From the NCBI RefSeq assembly GCF_030316825.1, contig NZ_JASZYU010000003.1:806001-870000 (forward strand): a stretch of 64,000 nt of DNA, in the 5' to 3' direction. The notes under the pieces are model-generated. The model was given only the letters and a program-made list of their open reading frames with translations. It searched no databases and was not told where the DNA came from. This DNA comes from Variovorax fucosicus (GTDB lineage Bacteria > Pseudomonadota > Gammaproteobacteria > Burkholderiales > Burkholderiaceae_C). Position numbers and translations under genes: made by a program. This document shows, piece after piece, positions 23,361 through 31,690 of the stretch (its first letter is position 1; each line of letters starts with the position of its first letter).

Positions 23361-25090
23361 TTCAGCAGGATGTCGGCCATGCGCTCGCCAATGATCACCG
23401 TGGGCGCCATCGTATTGCCGGTCGACACCGTGGGCATCACGGAGGCGTCGGCGATCGACAAGCCTTCGACGCCGCGCACGGAGAGCCTGCCGTCGACCAC
23501 CGCCATGTCGTCGTGTCCCATCTTGCAGGTGCAGCTCTGGTGGAAGTAGGTGCCAGCGGCGTTGCGCAGGAAGCTGGTCATGTCCTGCCGGGGCAGCTGG
23601 CCGGGCATCACCTCGCGCTTGACGAACTCCTTCATGGCCGCCGAATTGCCGATCTCGCGGCACAGCTCGATGCCACGCAGCAGAGCCTTGACGTCGTCGG
23701 GATGGGTGAGGAACGCGCCGTCGATCTGCGCCATCGCCGCCGGGTTGGACGACGCCAGGGTGACACGGCCGCGGCTCTTCGGGCGAACCAGTCCGGGGGC
23801 GATCGACCAGCAACCTGCAGGCGCATTGAACTGCGGGCCCGTCACCTCGGAGGCATAGGGCACCTCGATCTGGAATGGCTGCAGATCCGGCCCGGGCAAG
23901 GACGCATCGCTCTTCCAGAAGAACGTGGCCTCGGCCGCGCTGTTGGCCGGCGGCAGTGCCTTGTTGTACTCCCAGACGCAGCCCGCAACGAGCACGTGAT
24001 CCTGGAAGTTGCGGCCCACGCCCGGCAGCTTGGCCACGGTCTTGATGCCGTGCCGCTTGAGTTCGGCCTCGTCGCCGATGCCCGACAGCATCAGGATCTT
24101 CGGGGTATTGATCGCTCCCGCGCTCAGCACCACCCGGCGTGCCGCAGCAACCGTGTGCACCTGGCCGTTGCGAACGAAGGTCAGGCCCTTGACCCGGTTG
24201 CCTTCCATCTGCAGCGTCTGCACTTCTGCGCCGGTCAGCAAGGTGATGTTGCGGCGCTTGAGCGCCTGGTAGAGGTAGTCGGACGGAATATTGCGCCGGC
24301 GCCCATCGCGGATTCGCAGATTGGCGAGTGCCGCGCCACCCGCGCCTTCCATCATGGCCCCGTTCTGGTCGGCGAACTTCGGGATGCCGACCGAAGCCGC
24401 CGCATCGAGCATCGCAGGCGCGATCGGGTTGGGATTCTGCGGCGGCGTGACCCACAGGCGGCCGCCCTTGCCGCGACGCGCCGGATCCGGCGTGCCCTGC
24501 CAGTCCTCGATGCGCTTGTAGATGTCCAGCACGCGCGCGTAGCTCCAGCCGGGATCACCGGTCTCGGCTGCCCAGGCGTCGAAGTCGTTCTTGTGTCCGC
24601 GCGACCAGACCATGACGTTGACGGAGGAGCCACCGCCCACCACCTTGCCCATGGGAAGGATCAGCGCGCGGTTGTTCACTGCTGCGCCCGGCGCGGCGGA
24701 GTGGCCCCAGTCGCGCTCGCTGCGGATGTTGGTCGGCCACAGGCCGGGGTTGAGCACGGCCTCCACCCGATCGGTGCCGCCCGCCTCCAGCACGAGCACC
24801 CGCGCGTCGCTCTCGGCAGCAAGCCGGCCGGCCACAACCGCGCCGCCGCTGCCCGAGCCGACGACGATGTAGTCGTACTCGGGCTGCAGGTTGGCCGCGT
24901 TGTAGAGCTGCGTGATGGCCGCGTCGCTGCCATCCTGCGCCATGGACTGGGCCGCCCCCATGCCGGCACCGGCCGCCACGGCCAGGCGGAGAAAGTCGCG
25001 CCGCCCCAGCTTGCCGCGGTAGAGCGCGTCTTCCAGCGCGTTGAGGATGTCGCCCTGCAGTAGTTCGGGGTTGTCGTGCTGCTGATTCAT
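23357..25090 (-). CDS. Tat-exported GMC-family oxidoreductase
   Basis: A 577-residue FAD enzyme. The N-terminus carries a Tat signal (GRRDFLRLAVAAGAG then QSMAQ). The FAD-binding GSGSGGAVVAGRLA, the GGSSVNVMVWSRG loop and VVLSAGAINTPKILMLSGIG are the glucose-methanol-choline signatures, and the C-terminal TGNTMAPTVIIGERMAD holds the flavin-proximal region. It is likely to be a periplasmic alcohol dehydrogenase passing electrons to the chain; the substrate is unknown. The start at 25090 puts the twin arginines at the expected distance. A divergent AraC gene lies about 140 bp upstream. Confidence 0.88.
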   Translation of the reverse strand: MNQQHDNPELLQGDILNALEDALYRGKLGRRDFLRLAVAAGAGMGAAQSMAQDGSDAAITQLYNAANLQPEYDYIVVGSGSGGAVVAGRLAAESDARVLVLEAGGTDRVEAVLNPGLWPTNIRSERDWGHSAAPGAAVNNRALILPMGKVVGGGSSVNVMVWSRGHKNDFDAWAAETGDPGWSYARVLDIYKRIEDWQGTPDPARRGKGGRLWVTPPQNPNPIAPAMLDAAASVGIPKFADQNGAMMEGAGGAALANLRIRDGRRRNIPSDYLYQALKRRNITLLTGAEVQTLQMEGNRVKGLTFVRNGQVHTVAAARRVVLSAGAINTPKILMLSGIGDEAELKRHGIKTVAKLPGVGRNFQDHVLVAGCVWEYNKALPPANSAAEATFFWKSDASLPGPDLQPFQIEVPYASEVTGPQFNAPAGCWSIAPGLVRPKSRGRVTLASSNPAAMAQIDGAFLTHPDDVKALLRGIELCREIGNSAAMKEFVKREVMPGQLPRQDMTSFLRNAAGTYFHQSCTCKMGHDDMAVVDGRLSVRGVEGLSIADASVMPTVSTGNTMAPTVIIGERMADILLK

Positions 25091-25229
25091 GGTTGTCTCG
25101 CTGTCGGAAGAAGAACAGGCGCCATGCTGGGTCGTCGGCCTGTTCCGGACAATCGGCCCCGCGCAGCCGCTATCGGAATTGCGCAGGTCGACCGGCAGGG
25201 AAAACCCAATTGACGGGGCGTTCAGGTTG

Positions 25230-26285
25230 ATGAAACTGCAAACCCCATCACCCCGCGCAGCGACTGCTTCCCCACCCATGAACACCTCGCCGGTTGCATC
25301 GCCGGTTTTCGCCGGCGTGGACTTCGAGCGAGGCCGCCTGTTCGAAACGCGGGATGCGGACGAAGCGCAGTTCCTCTGCGGACGCGTCTTCAGTCCGCAC
25401 CGGCTTCGTCTGCTCGCCCCGGGCGGCGCGCTGCACGCACGAATGGACAACCTGCCGATGGGCGCGCTGTCGTTGAGTCGCCTGTCATGGCAGGCGCCGG
25501 TGGCGGTCGATCCGGGGACTCTCGAGAACTACTACCTGCTGTGCCTGCCGACACGAGGCGGGATCGACTACTGGCACGGCCGCCACGCTTACCAGGCCAC
25601 ACCGGGTCAGTTCTCCATCGTCGGCGGCGGGCAGCGCTTCCACTTCGCGGCCAGCGAGAACTACGAACAGATCGTGGTGCGGATCGAAAGAACGGCCGTG
25701 GATGCCGCGTGGGCCGCGCTGGCCGGAGCGCCGCCCCGCGATGCGATCTGCTTTCGCGGCGATGTGCCAACGGATGGCCCGACATGGTGCGCCATAGAGC
25801 CGGCGCTGCGGATGATGGCGGAGGCGGCGCGCGGCGATCCGGCGCTGGCCGCGCTGCCGCACCTGCACGCGCGGCTGGAAGACCTGCTGGTCACGAGCTT
25901 GCTGCTGCGTCAGCCCCACTCCCATCTGCAGATGCGCCCGCCGGGCGGCGCCGCGGTGTCGCCGACACTGAGGAAGGCCAAGGCCTACATGCTCGAGCGG
26001 CTCGAGGAGCCGCTGACGCTGACCACGCTGGCCCACGGCATCGATGTCCCGGCGCGCACCATTCAATCCGCCTTCCAGGCCGCCGAAGGAATGGGGCCCC
26101 TGCAATGGCTTCGGACCAGGAGGCTGCATGCCGCGCGCGAAGCACTGCTCTCGGCAGACGGGAAGGCTCCGCGCGTGGCCGATACCGCCTTTCGGTTCGG
26201 CTTTTGCCACCTGGGCGAGTTTGCGCAGCACTACCGCCGCACCTTCAACGAAACGCCACGCCAGACGCTGTTGCGGCGCGCCTGA
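25230..26285 (+). CDS. AraC-family transcriptional regulator
   Basis: A 351-residue regulator. An N-terminal cupin-like sensing domain of the AraC-binding-like type is followed by two helix-turn-helix units at the C-terminus (LTTLAHGIDVPARTIQSAF and ADTAFRFGFCHLGEFAQHYR). It is divergent from the GMC/hydrolase operon, which it probably activates. The ATG at 25230 has only a weak ribosome site, and the frame is open further upstream, so the start is uncertain. Confidence 0.83.
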   Translation: MKLQTPSPRAATASPPMNTSPVASPVFAGVDFERGRLFETRDADEAQFLCGRVFSPHRLRLLAPGGALHARMDNLPMGALSLSRLSWQAPVAVDPGTLENYYLLCLPTRGGIDYWHGRHAYQATPGQFSIVGGGQRFHFAASENYEQIVVRIERTAVDAAWAALAGAPPRDAICFRGDVPTDGPTWCAIEPALRMMAEAARGDPALAALPHLHARLEDLLVTSLLLRQPHSHLQMRPPGGAAVSPTLRKAKAYMLERLEEPLTLTTLAHGIDVPARTIQSAFQAAEGMGPLQWLRTRRLHAAREALLSADGKAPRVADTAFRFGFCHLGEFAQHYRRTFNETPRQTLLRRA

Positions 26286-26304
26286 CGACGGGCTGCGAAA
26301 AGAC

Positions 26305-27132
26305 TCAGGCCTGCGCCGCGCCGAAGCGGAAGCTCGAGACGACCAGTCCGCCCATGAACGCGTCTTCGTGATAGACGCGCACGCCGGCTTCGCTTTCGGC
26401 CGCCCCCACCGCCACCATCAGCGGAATCAGGTGCTCCTCGCGCGGGTGGGCGATGCGTGCCGAAGGCGCCGAAGACCAGTCGTTCAGGCGCGCTGCACGC
26501 TCGCCGGGAGCGCCCTGCACCACCGTCTGGTCGAGCCAGTCGTCGAAGGCCTTCGACACGTCGTGCGCCTGCGGGCCGAAATTGCGCAGGTTGTGATAGC
26601 TCAGGCCGCTGCCGACGATCAGCACGTCTTCGTCGCGCAGCGGCGCGAGCGCGCGGCCCAGCGCCAGATGCTCGGCCGGGTCGAGCCCGCGCTTCAGCGA
26701 CAACTGCACCATCGGCACGTCGGCTTGCGGGTAGATCGCGGCCATCGGCGAGAAAGCGCCGTGGTCGAAGCCGCGCTCCTCATCGAGTGCCGCCGGCAAG
26801 CCGGCGGCCGCGATGAGTTGCTGCACGCGGCGCGCCAGCTCGGGTGAGCCCGGTGCGTCGTAGTGCACCTGGTAGGTGTGCGCCGGGAAGCCGCCGTAGT
26901 CGTAGATCATCGGCGGCTTCGGGCTGGCCTGCAGCGTGAAAGCCGGTGCCTCCCAGTGCGCCGACACCATGAGGATGGCGCGCGGCGTGCGGCCGATCTG
27001 GCGCGGCATGTCCGCCAGTGCGGCTTCGAGCTGGCTGTAGGCCGAGCCCATCTCCTTTTTCATCCAGGGCCAGGGGCCGCCGCCGTGCGAGATGAAGTAG
27101 GTGGGCAGGCGCGGGGTGTGGTTGTCGCTCAT
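26305..27132 (-). CDS. DODA-type extradiol aromatic ring-opening dioxygenase
   Basis: A 275-residue class III extradiol dioxygenase related to LigB and YgiD. Metal-ligand histidines fit FISHGGGPWPW, MVSAHWEAP and FDHGAFSPM, and a further His is in GSGLSYHNLRNFG. The family opens catechol-type rings (for YgiD, 4,5-extradiol cleavage of DOPA); the actual substrate here is unknown. A LysR gene is divergent with a 95-bp gap, indicating substrate-responsive control. Confidence 0.88.
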   Translation of the reverse strand: MSDNHTPRLPTYFISHGGGPWPWMKKEMGSAYSQLEAALADMPRQIGRTPRAILMVSAHWEAPAFTLQASPKPPMIYDYGGFPAHTYQVHYDAPGSPELARRVQQLIAAAGLPAALDEERGFDHGAFSPMAAIYPQADVPMVQLSLKRGLDPAEHLALGRALAPLRDEDVLIVGSGLSYHNLRNFGPQAHDVSKAFDDWLDQTVVQGAPGERAARLNDWSSAPSARIAHPREEHLIPLMVAVGAAESEAGVRVYHEDAFMGGLVVSSFRFGAAQA

Positions 27133-27227
27133 GGTGAGAAAAACTCCTTTCCACGAATGTAGGGGTTTCCCATGTGGAATTCGAGAGCGCTACATTCAAT
27201 GGTTCATTTCTCCAGAGGAAACCATCC

Positions 27228-28154
27228 ATGGATCGCATGACCAGCCTGCGTGTGTTCCGCGAGGTCGTCGAATCGGGCAGCTTCACGGCCGCGGCGGATC
27301 GGCTCGCGATCTCGACACCGATGGTAAGCAAGCATGTCGCGCAACTCGAGAAATCACTTGGTGCGCGCCTTTTGAACCGCTCCAGCCGGCATCTGAGCCT
27401 GACCGAGGCCGGCACCGCCTGGTACGCGCAGAGCACGCAGGCACTCGATCTGCTCGACGCGGCCGAAGTCGCCATTGGCCGGCGCAACGACACGCCGCGC
27501 GGCCGGCTCAAGGTGAGTGCGCCGGTGTGGTGCGCCACGCCGCGCTTCGCGCGCGTGCTGGCCGACTACCGCGCGCGCTGCCCCGAAGTGCTGGTCGACA
27601 TCCACCTCGAAAACCGCAAGATCGATCTGGCCGCCGATGGCTACGACCTGGCGCTGCGTGCCACGCAGGAACCCTCGCCGGCGCTCATTGCGAGGCCGCT
27701 GTGCCGGGTGCAGTTTCATTTGGTCGCGGCCGCCGCCTATGCCGGGCGCATGGGCATGCCCGCGACGCCGGCCGATCTGGCAAGGCTGGGCGCGATCGTG
27801 CCGAGCTACGTGAAGCTCGAAGGGCTTTCGCTGAAAGGCGCGGGCGGTCGCCACGCGCCGCTGCGCTTTCAGCCAGTGATGTTCTCGGACGACACCACGC
27901 TCACACTGCACGCGGTGCGCGCCGGCATGGGAATGGCCTTTCTGCCCGAATGGCTGGTCGACAACGACCTGGCACAGGGCGGCCTGATCAGGCTGGTGCC
28001 CGACTACGCGGCGCCGCCGGTGACGCTGTTCGCGGTGTACACCAGCCGGCAGTACATGGCGCCCAAGCTGCGCAGCTTCATCGACTTTCTGGCCGAGCGG
28101 CTGGTCGTGGACGACAAGGCCGCGCAACGGCGCGCCAAACACTCGGCGGCCTGA
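27228..28154 (+). CDS. LysR-family transcriptional regulator
   Basis: A 308-residue LysR protein: helix-turn-helix SFTAAADRLAISTPMVSKHVAQLEKSLG, then an effector-binding domain. The ATG at 27228 has AGAGGAAA at good spacing. It is divergent from the ring-cleavage dioxygenase. The gap holds an inverted pair TTCCAC (27149-27154) and GTGGAA (27174-27179) that could be part of its operator. Confidence 0.88.
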   Translation: MDRMTSLRVFREVVESGSFTAAADRLAISTPMVSKHVAQLEKSLGARLLNRSSRHLSLTEAGTAWYAQSTQALDLLDAAEVAIGRRNDTPRGRLKVSAPVWCATPRFARVLADYRARCPEVLVDIHLENRKIDLAADGYDLALRATQEPSPALIARPLCRVQFHLVAAAAYAGRMGMPATPADLARLGAIVPSYVKLEGLSLKGAGGRHAPLRFQPVMFSDDTTLTLHAVRAGMGMAFLPEWLVDNDLAQGGLIRLVPDYAAPPVTLFAVYTSRQYMAPKLRSFIDFLAERLVVDDKAAQRRAKHSAA

Positions 28155-28165
28155 ACCGACAGCGC

Positions 28166-28921
28166 CTAGTCTGGCTTTGACTCCGGCGCAGTGCCGCCCT
28201 GGCGGGATCCCGGTGCGCGACCATTCGCTCTCGGCATCAGCGCCTTGATGCGCTGACGCAGCAGCGCAGGCGGTACTGTCAACTGCATGGCTTGCATGCA
28301 GCGCTCCAGCCGTCCTTCGCGTGCCAGCAGTTTTTCCGCGGCCATTGCGAGGTCGGTGTCGATGCTTTCGCCATACGCCTGCATCGCTTTTTCGCGCGCC
28401 TGTTTCAGCAGCCGGGCACCGGGATGGATCATCGCCAGGTCGATCAGGTCACGGCTGAACACGCTGTCGTCGGCCCACCGGTCGGAATTGGCAAGCAACT
28501 TGCTCGCGGCCATGTCGAGCGGCGTCAGCGTGGCGACACCGCATTGCCTATCTTCGGGACCGGGCCGGGCCAGTTCGATCCGCGCCTCGCGCACGATCTC
28601 GAACTTGATGCCCACACCGTCGATACCGATCACGGTTCGAATGCCGTACTGATCCGCGCGCACCTCGCGCAGTGGATTGAGCGTTGCGCCCGCGCGCACG
28701 ATGGATGCCAGCCCTGTCGGGCCGGTGAGCAATTGCCGGAGCGCGCGATAGCCCGCCATGTCAGACACCAGAAAGTCGATGTCAACGGACTCGCGGTATT
28801 CGCCATAGCGCAGCGCGATGGCCGTGCCCCCGCCGAACAGACAGTAGTGAGCCTGCAGCAGCGGCGCGTTGAGGGCCGTCAGCACTTCGGCGACACGACG
28901 ATGGTGCGGGCGCTCAAACAA
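28166..28921 (-). CDS. AbiEii/AbiGii-type nucleotidyltransferase (toxin-like)
   Basis: A 251-residue protein of the nucleotidyltransferase toxin family. GGGTAIALRYGEYRESVDIDFL holds the GG-T motif (31-33) and the metal-binding aspartates D47 and D49. AbiEii-type proteins inhibit growth by modifying a nucleotide or tRNA when not balanced by the partner. The TTG at 28921 (MFERPHHRR) is preferred because related proteins begin there, giving an 8-bp overlap with the upstream HTH gene. That overlap implies coupled synthesis. It converges on the LysR gene. Confidence 0.8.
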   Translation of the reverse strand: MFERPHHRRVAEVLTALNAPLLQAHYCLFGGGTAIALRYGEYRESVDIDFLVSDMAGYRALRQLLTGPTGLASIVRAGATLNPLREVRADQYGIRTVIGIDGVGIKFEIVREARIELARPGPEDRQCGVATLTPLDMAASKLLANSDRWADDSVFSRDLIDLAMIHPGARLLKQAREKAMQAYGESIDTDLAMAAEKLLAREGRLERCMQAMQLTVPPALLRQRIKALMPRANGRAPGSRQGGTAPESKPD

Positions 28922-29423
28922 GAAGATGCCCCTTGCCCAGCGTACGCACAAGGGTGTCGATCAACGCGCGTTCGCGAGCCTCGACCTTGCCCTGCTCGAC
29001 ATGACGCCAGTTGCGCTCGTAGAGACTCAGCGCTTCCTCCGGCGTGAGATCGGTCGCACCCGGCACATGCCAGGCGAGTTGCTTGAGTTGCGGATAGTCG
29101 GCCAGGCGGATGCGCTGCGGCGCGACGGCTTCGCCACCGGCCGACGTCGCCGGATCGGGCGCCGAACCCGCAGGCTGCGGTACATCGACGAACTGGATCT
29201 GTACGCCCAGCGCCGCCATCGCATTGGCGTAGGCCCCCATCGTGACCGAGGCCCCACCCTGCTCGATGCGGTGCAGGGTCACGCGAGACATGCCCGCGGC
29301 TTCAGCGGCCGTCGTGGCGCTGACGCGCAACGCCTTGCGCCGCTCGCGAATGCGAGCGCCGAGCGCGCCGAGGGTGGCCGCCGCGGCTGAATCGAGTTTC
29401 GGAGCTTGTGCAGGCATATGCAT
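28914..29423 (-). CDS. XRE-family HTH protein, probable antitoxin partner
   Basis: A 169-residue protein with an XRE helix-turn-helix near residues 30-60 (ATTAAEAAGMSRVTLHRIEQG) and a C-terminal region ending where the toxin-like gene begins. An HTH protein co-encoded with an AbiEii-type nucleotidyltransferase is a known toxin-antitoxin layout, where the first protein also represses the operon. An inverted repeat in the AT-rich upstream DNA starts at the ATG itself, consistent with autoregulation. Confidence 0.8.
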   Translation of the reverse strand: MHMPAQAPKLDSAAAATLGALGARIRERRKALRVSATTAAEAAGMSRVTLHRIEQGGASVTMGAYANAMAALGVQIQFVDVPQPAGSAPDPATSAGGEAVAPQRIRLADYPQLKQLAWHVPGATDLTPEEALSLYERNWRHVEQGKVEARERALIDTLVRTLGKGHLLV

Positions 29424-29463
29424 CTCATTTTAGACCATTTCATTATTTTGATCAAAATGAGAT
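29422..29463. promoter_or_regulatory. Inverted-repeat operator of the HTH/AbiEii pair
   Basis: ATCTCATTTT (29422-29431) and AAAATGAGAT (29454-29463) are perfect 10-base arms, and a second perfect palindrome, ATTTTGATCAAAAT, sits at 29445-29458. The stretch is AT-rich in otherwise GC-rich DNA. Position over the start of the HTH gene suggests binding by that protein. Confidence 0.7.
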
Positions 29464-29509
29464 ACATAATTATAAAAACAACGCCGCGCTGACCGACCGG
29501 TTACTGCGA

Positions 29510-31405
29510 ATGGTCCAGAATTCCGCTTCGCGCACCAGGCGCTGGAGACACCCTGCCTTGTTCCGCCTTTTCGAGAAACTGCTCCCTCCCTACCCCGCCA
29601 CCGAGCCCGCGCTGCCGCCCTCCGGCTTCTTTGCCTTCATCTGGTCTTGCACCGACGGCGTGCGCGGCAAGATCGCTGCGATGGCGCTGCTCACCGCCGC
29701 CATGTCGGCCTTCGAGGCGCTGCTGTTCGCCATGCTCGGGCGCATCGTCGACTGGCTCGGCGGCCAGGTGCCGGCCCGGCTCTGGGAGGAACGCGGCACC
29801 ACGCTGATGTGGCTGGGCACGGCGCTGGTGGCCAGCATCGGCGTGGTCGCGCTGCAGACCATCGTCAAGCACCAGACGCTGGCGGTGAACCTGCCGATGC
29901 GGCTGCGCTGGAACTTCCACCGCCTGATGCTCGGCCAGAGCATGGCCTTCTACCAGGACGAGTTTGCCGGCCGCATCACGGCCAAGGTGATGCAGACCGC
30001 GCTGGCCGTGCGCGAAGTGGTCTTCGTGCTGGCTGACGTGCTGGTGGCGATGGGCGTGTATGTCGCGACCATGATCGTGCTGGCCGCCGTGCTCGACCGG
30101 CAACTGATGCTGCCCTTCCTCGTCTGGCTGCTGCTTTACCTCGTTCAGTTGTGGTTCTTCGTGCCGCGGCTCGGCAGGATCGGCAAGGCGCAAGCCGATG
30201 CCCGCGCACTGATGACCGGCCGCGTGACCGACGCCTACACCAACATCGCGACCGTCAAGCTGTTCTCGCACACACACCGCGAGGCCGGCTTCGCGCGCTC
30301 GGCCATGAAGGAGTTCATGCACACGGGCTACGGCCAGATGCGGCTGGTGAGCGCGTTCGAGATCAGCAACCACGTGCTGAGCATGGGCCTCACCGCGGGC
30401 ATGGCGGGCACGGCCCTGTGGCTCTGGTCGCACGGCGCCGTCGGCATCGGCGCGGTGGCGGCATCGACCGCGATGGCGCTGCGCCTGCAGGGCATGTCGC
30501 ACTGGATCATGTGGGAGATGACGAGCCTGTTCGAGAACATCGGCACGGTGCAGGACGGCATGAAGACGCTGTCGCGTCCGCGTGCCGTGCTCGACGCGGC
30601 CGATGCGACGACGCTCACGGTGCCGCGCGGCGAGGTGCGTTTCGAGCAGGCGAGCTTCCGTTATGGCGATGCGGGCCGGCGCGTGATCGACAACATGACC
30701 CTGACCGTGGCGCCCGGCGAAAAGATCGGCCTGGTCGGCCGATCCGGCGCGGGCAAGTCGACGCTGGTGAACCTGCTGCTGCGCTTTCACGACCTGGAGA
30801 GCGGCCGCATCCTGATCGACGGGCAGGACATCGCGCATGTCACGCAGGACTCGCTGCGTGCCCACATCGGCATGGTCACGCAGGACACCTCGCTGATGCA
30901 CCGCTCGGTCGCCGACAACATTGCCTACGGCCGGCCCGATGCGGGCGCGGACGCGATCCGCGCCGCGGCCGAGCGCGCCGAAGCGCACGATTTCATCCAG
31001 ACCCTGGGCGACGCGAATGGCCGGCGCGGCTACGACGCGCATGTGGGCGAGCGCGGCGTCAAGCTCTCGGGCGGGCAGCGGCAGCGCGTCGCGATCGCGC
31101 GCGTGATGCTCAAGGACGCGCCGATCCTGCTGCTCGACGAAGCCACCAGCGCGCTCGACTCGGAAGTCGAAGCCGCGATCCAGGCCAGCCTGTACCGCCT
31201 GATGCAAGGCAAGACGGTGATCGCCATCGCGCACCGGCTCTCGACCATCGCGGCGATGGACAGGCTGATCGTGCTCGACGAGGGCCGCGTGGTCGAAGAA
31301 GGCGACCACAAGACGCTGCTGGCGCAAGGCGGCCTCTATGCACGGCTGTGGGCGCACCAGAGCGGTGGTTTCCTGGGCGACGGCTCGGACGACGAAGCGG
31401 CCTGA
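29510..31405 (+). CDS. ABC transporter, fused membrane and ATPase domains (exporter type)
   Basis: A 631-residue half-transporter. Six membrane helices (about 55-330) are followed by the ATPase: Walker A GRSGAGKST, Q-loop MVTQDTSLM, signature LSGGQRQRVAIARVML, Walker B ILLLDEATSALDS, and switch His in IAHRLST. It works as a homodimer exporter of the MsbA/ABCB type; the cargo is unknown. The ATG at 29510 is chosen within a frame open further upstream; the ribosome site is weak. The divergent HTH gene shares the upstream region. Confidence 0.88.
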   Translation: MVQNSASRTRRWRHPALFRLFEKLLPPYPATEPALPPSGFFAFIWSCTDGVRGKIAAMALLTAAMSAFEALLFAMLGRIVDWLGGQVPARLWEERGTTLMWLGTALVASIGVVALQTIVKHQTLAVNLPMRLRWNFHRLMLGQSMAFYQDEFAGRITAKVMQTALAVREVVFVLADVLVAMGVYVATMIVLAAVLDRQLMLPFLVWLLLYLVQLWFFVPRLGRIGKAQADARALMTGRVTDAYTNIATVKLFSHTHREAGFARSAMKEFMHTGYGQMRLVSAFEISNHVLSMGLTAGMAGTALWLWSHGAVGIGAVAASTAMALRLQGMSHWIMWEMTSLFENIGTVQDGMKTLSRPRAVLDAADATTLTVPRGEVRFEQASFRYGDAGRRVIDNMTLTVAPGEKIGLVGRSGAGKSTLVNLLLRFHDLESGRILIDGQDIAHVTQDSLRAHIGMVTQDTSLMHRSVADNIAYGRPDAGADAIRAAAERAEAHDFIQTLGDANGRRGYDAHVGERGVKLSGGQRQRVAIARVMLKDAPILLLDEATSALDSEVEAAIQASLYRLMQGKTVIAIAHRLSTIAAMDRLIVLDEGRVVEEGDHKTLLAQGGLYARLWAHQSGGFLGDGSDDEAA

Positions 31406-31495
31406 TTCCTACAGCAGCCGCTCCCCCCTTCCGACAGGCCGGGCGGATGCAGCCGGCAACACTGTGCTGGTCTTCAACAAAGAGGAGTCTTCGCC

Positions 31496-31570
31496 GTGAA
31501 TTCCATCATCTATATCGTCGGTCTGGTCGTGGTCGTGGTTGCAGTGCTGTCTTTCTTCGGAATGCGCTGA
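31496..31570 (+). CDS. 24-residue single-helix membrane protein
   Basis: GTG 31496 to TGA 31570 codes 24 residues, MNSIIYIVGLVVVVVAVLSFFGMR: one hydrophobic helix with a basic end. AGAGGAG about seven bases before the GTG is a strong ribosome site, and a GC hairpin with a T-rich tail follows at 31614. Those signals support a real small gene rather than chance. It is too short for default gene finders. Function is unknown; small proteins of this kind often modulate larger membrane complexes. Confidence 0.7.
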   Translation: MNSIIYIVGLVVVVVAVLSFFGMR

Positions 31571-31613
31571 GCCTGAATGCACCGATCCCGGCCACGCCGG
31601 GTCGAATCCCCTC

Positions 31614-31641
31614 GGGGCCGCTGCTGCGGCCCCGTTTCGTT
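31614..31641 (+). terminator. Rho-independent terminator after the small membrane protein gene
   Basis: GGGGCCGC and GCGGCCCC form a perfect 8-bp stem with loop TGCT, followed by GTTTCGTT. It ends the transcript carrying the 24-residue protein and perhaps the ABC gene. Confidence 0.8.
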
Positions 31642-31690
31642 GGCACGGGCGCGGGCATAATTTCAGCGCTCTGATGCCCGAGGGAAGCCA

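Noticed and set aside
22500..24455. 651-codon frame extending the hydrolase into the GMC gene
   Set aside because: The N-terminal part is out of frame with the GMC protein and has no domain; the hydrolase starts at the ATGA overlap.
27149..27179. TTCCAC/GTGGAA pair as a proven LysR operator
   Set aside because: Six-base arms at 19-base spacing can occur by chance; kept only as a remark in the LysR entry.
29501..31357. 618-codon open frame opposite the ABC transporter
   Set aside because: The sense strand carries Walker A, signature and Walker B motifs; the antisense product has no recognisable domain.
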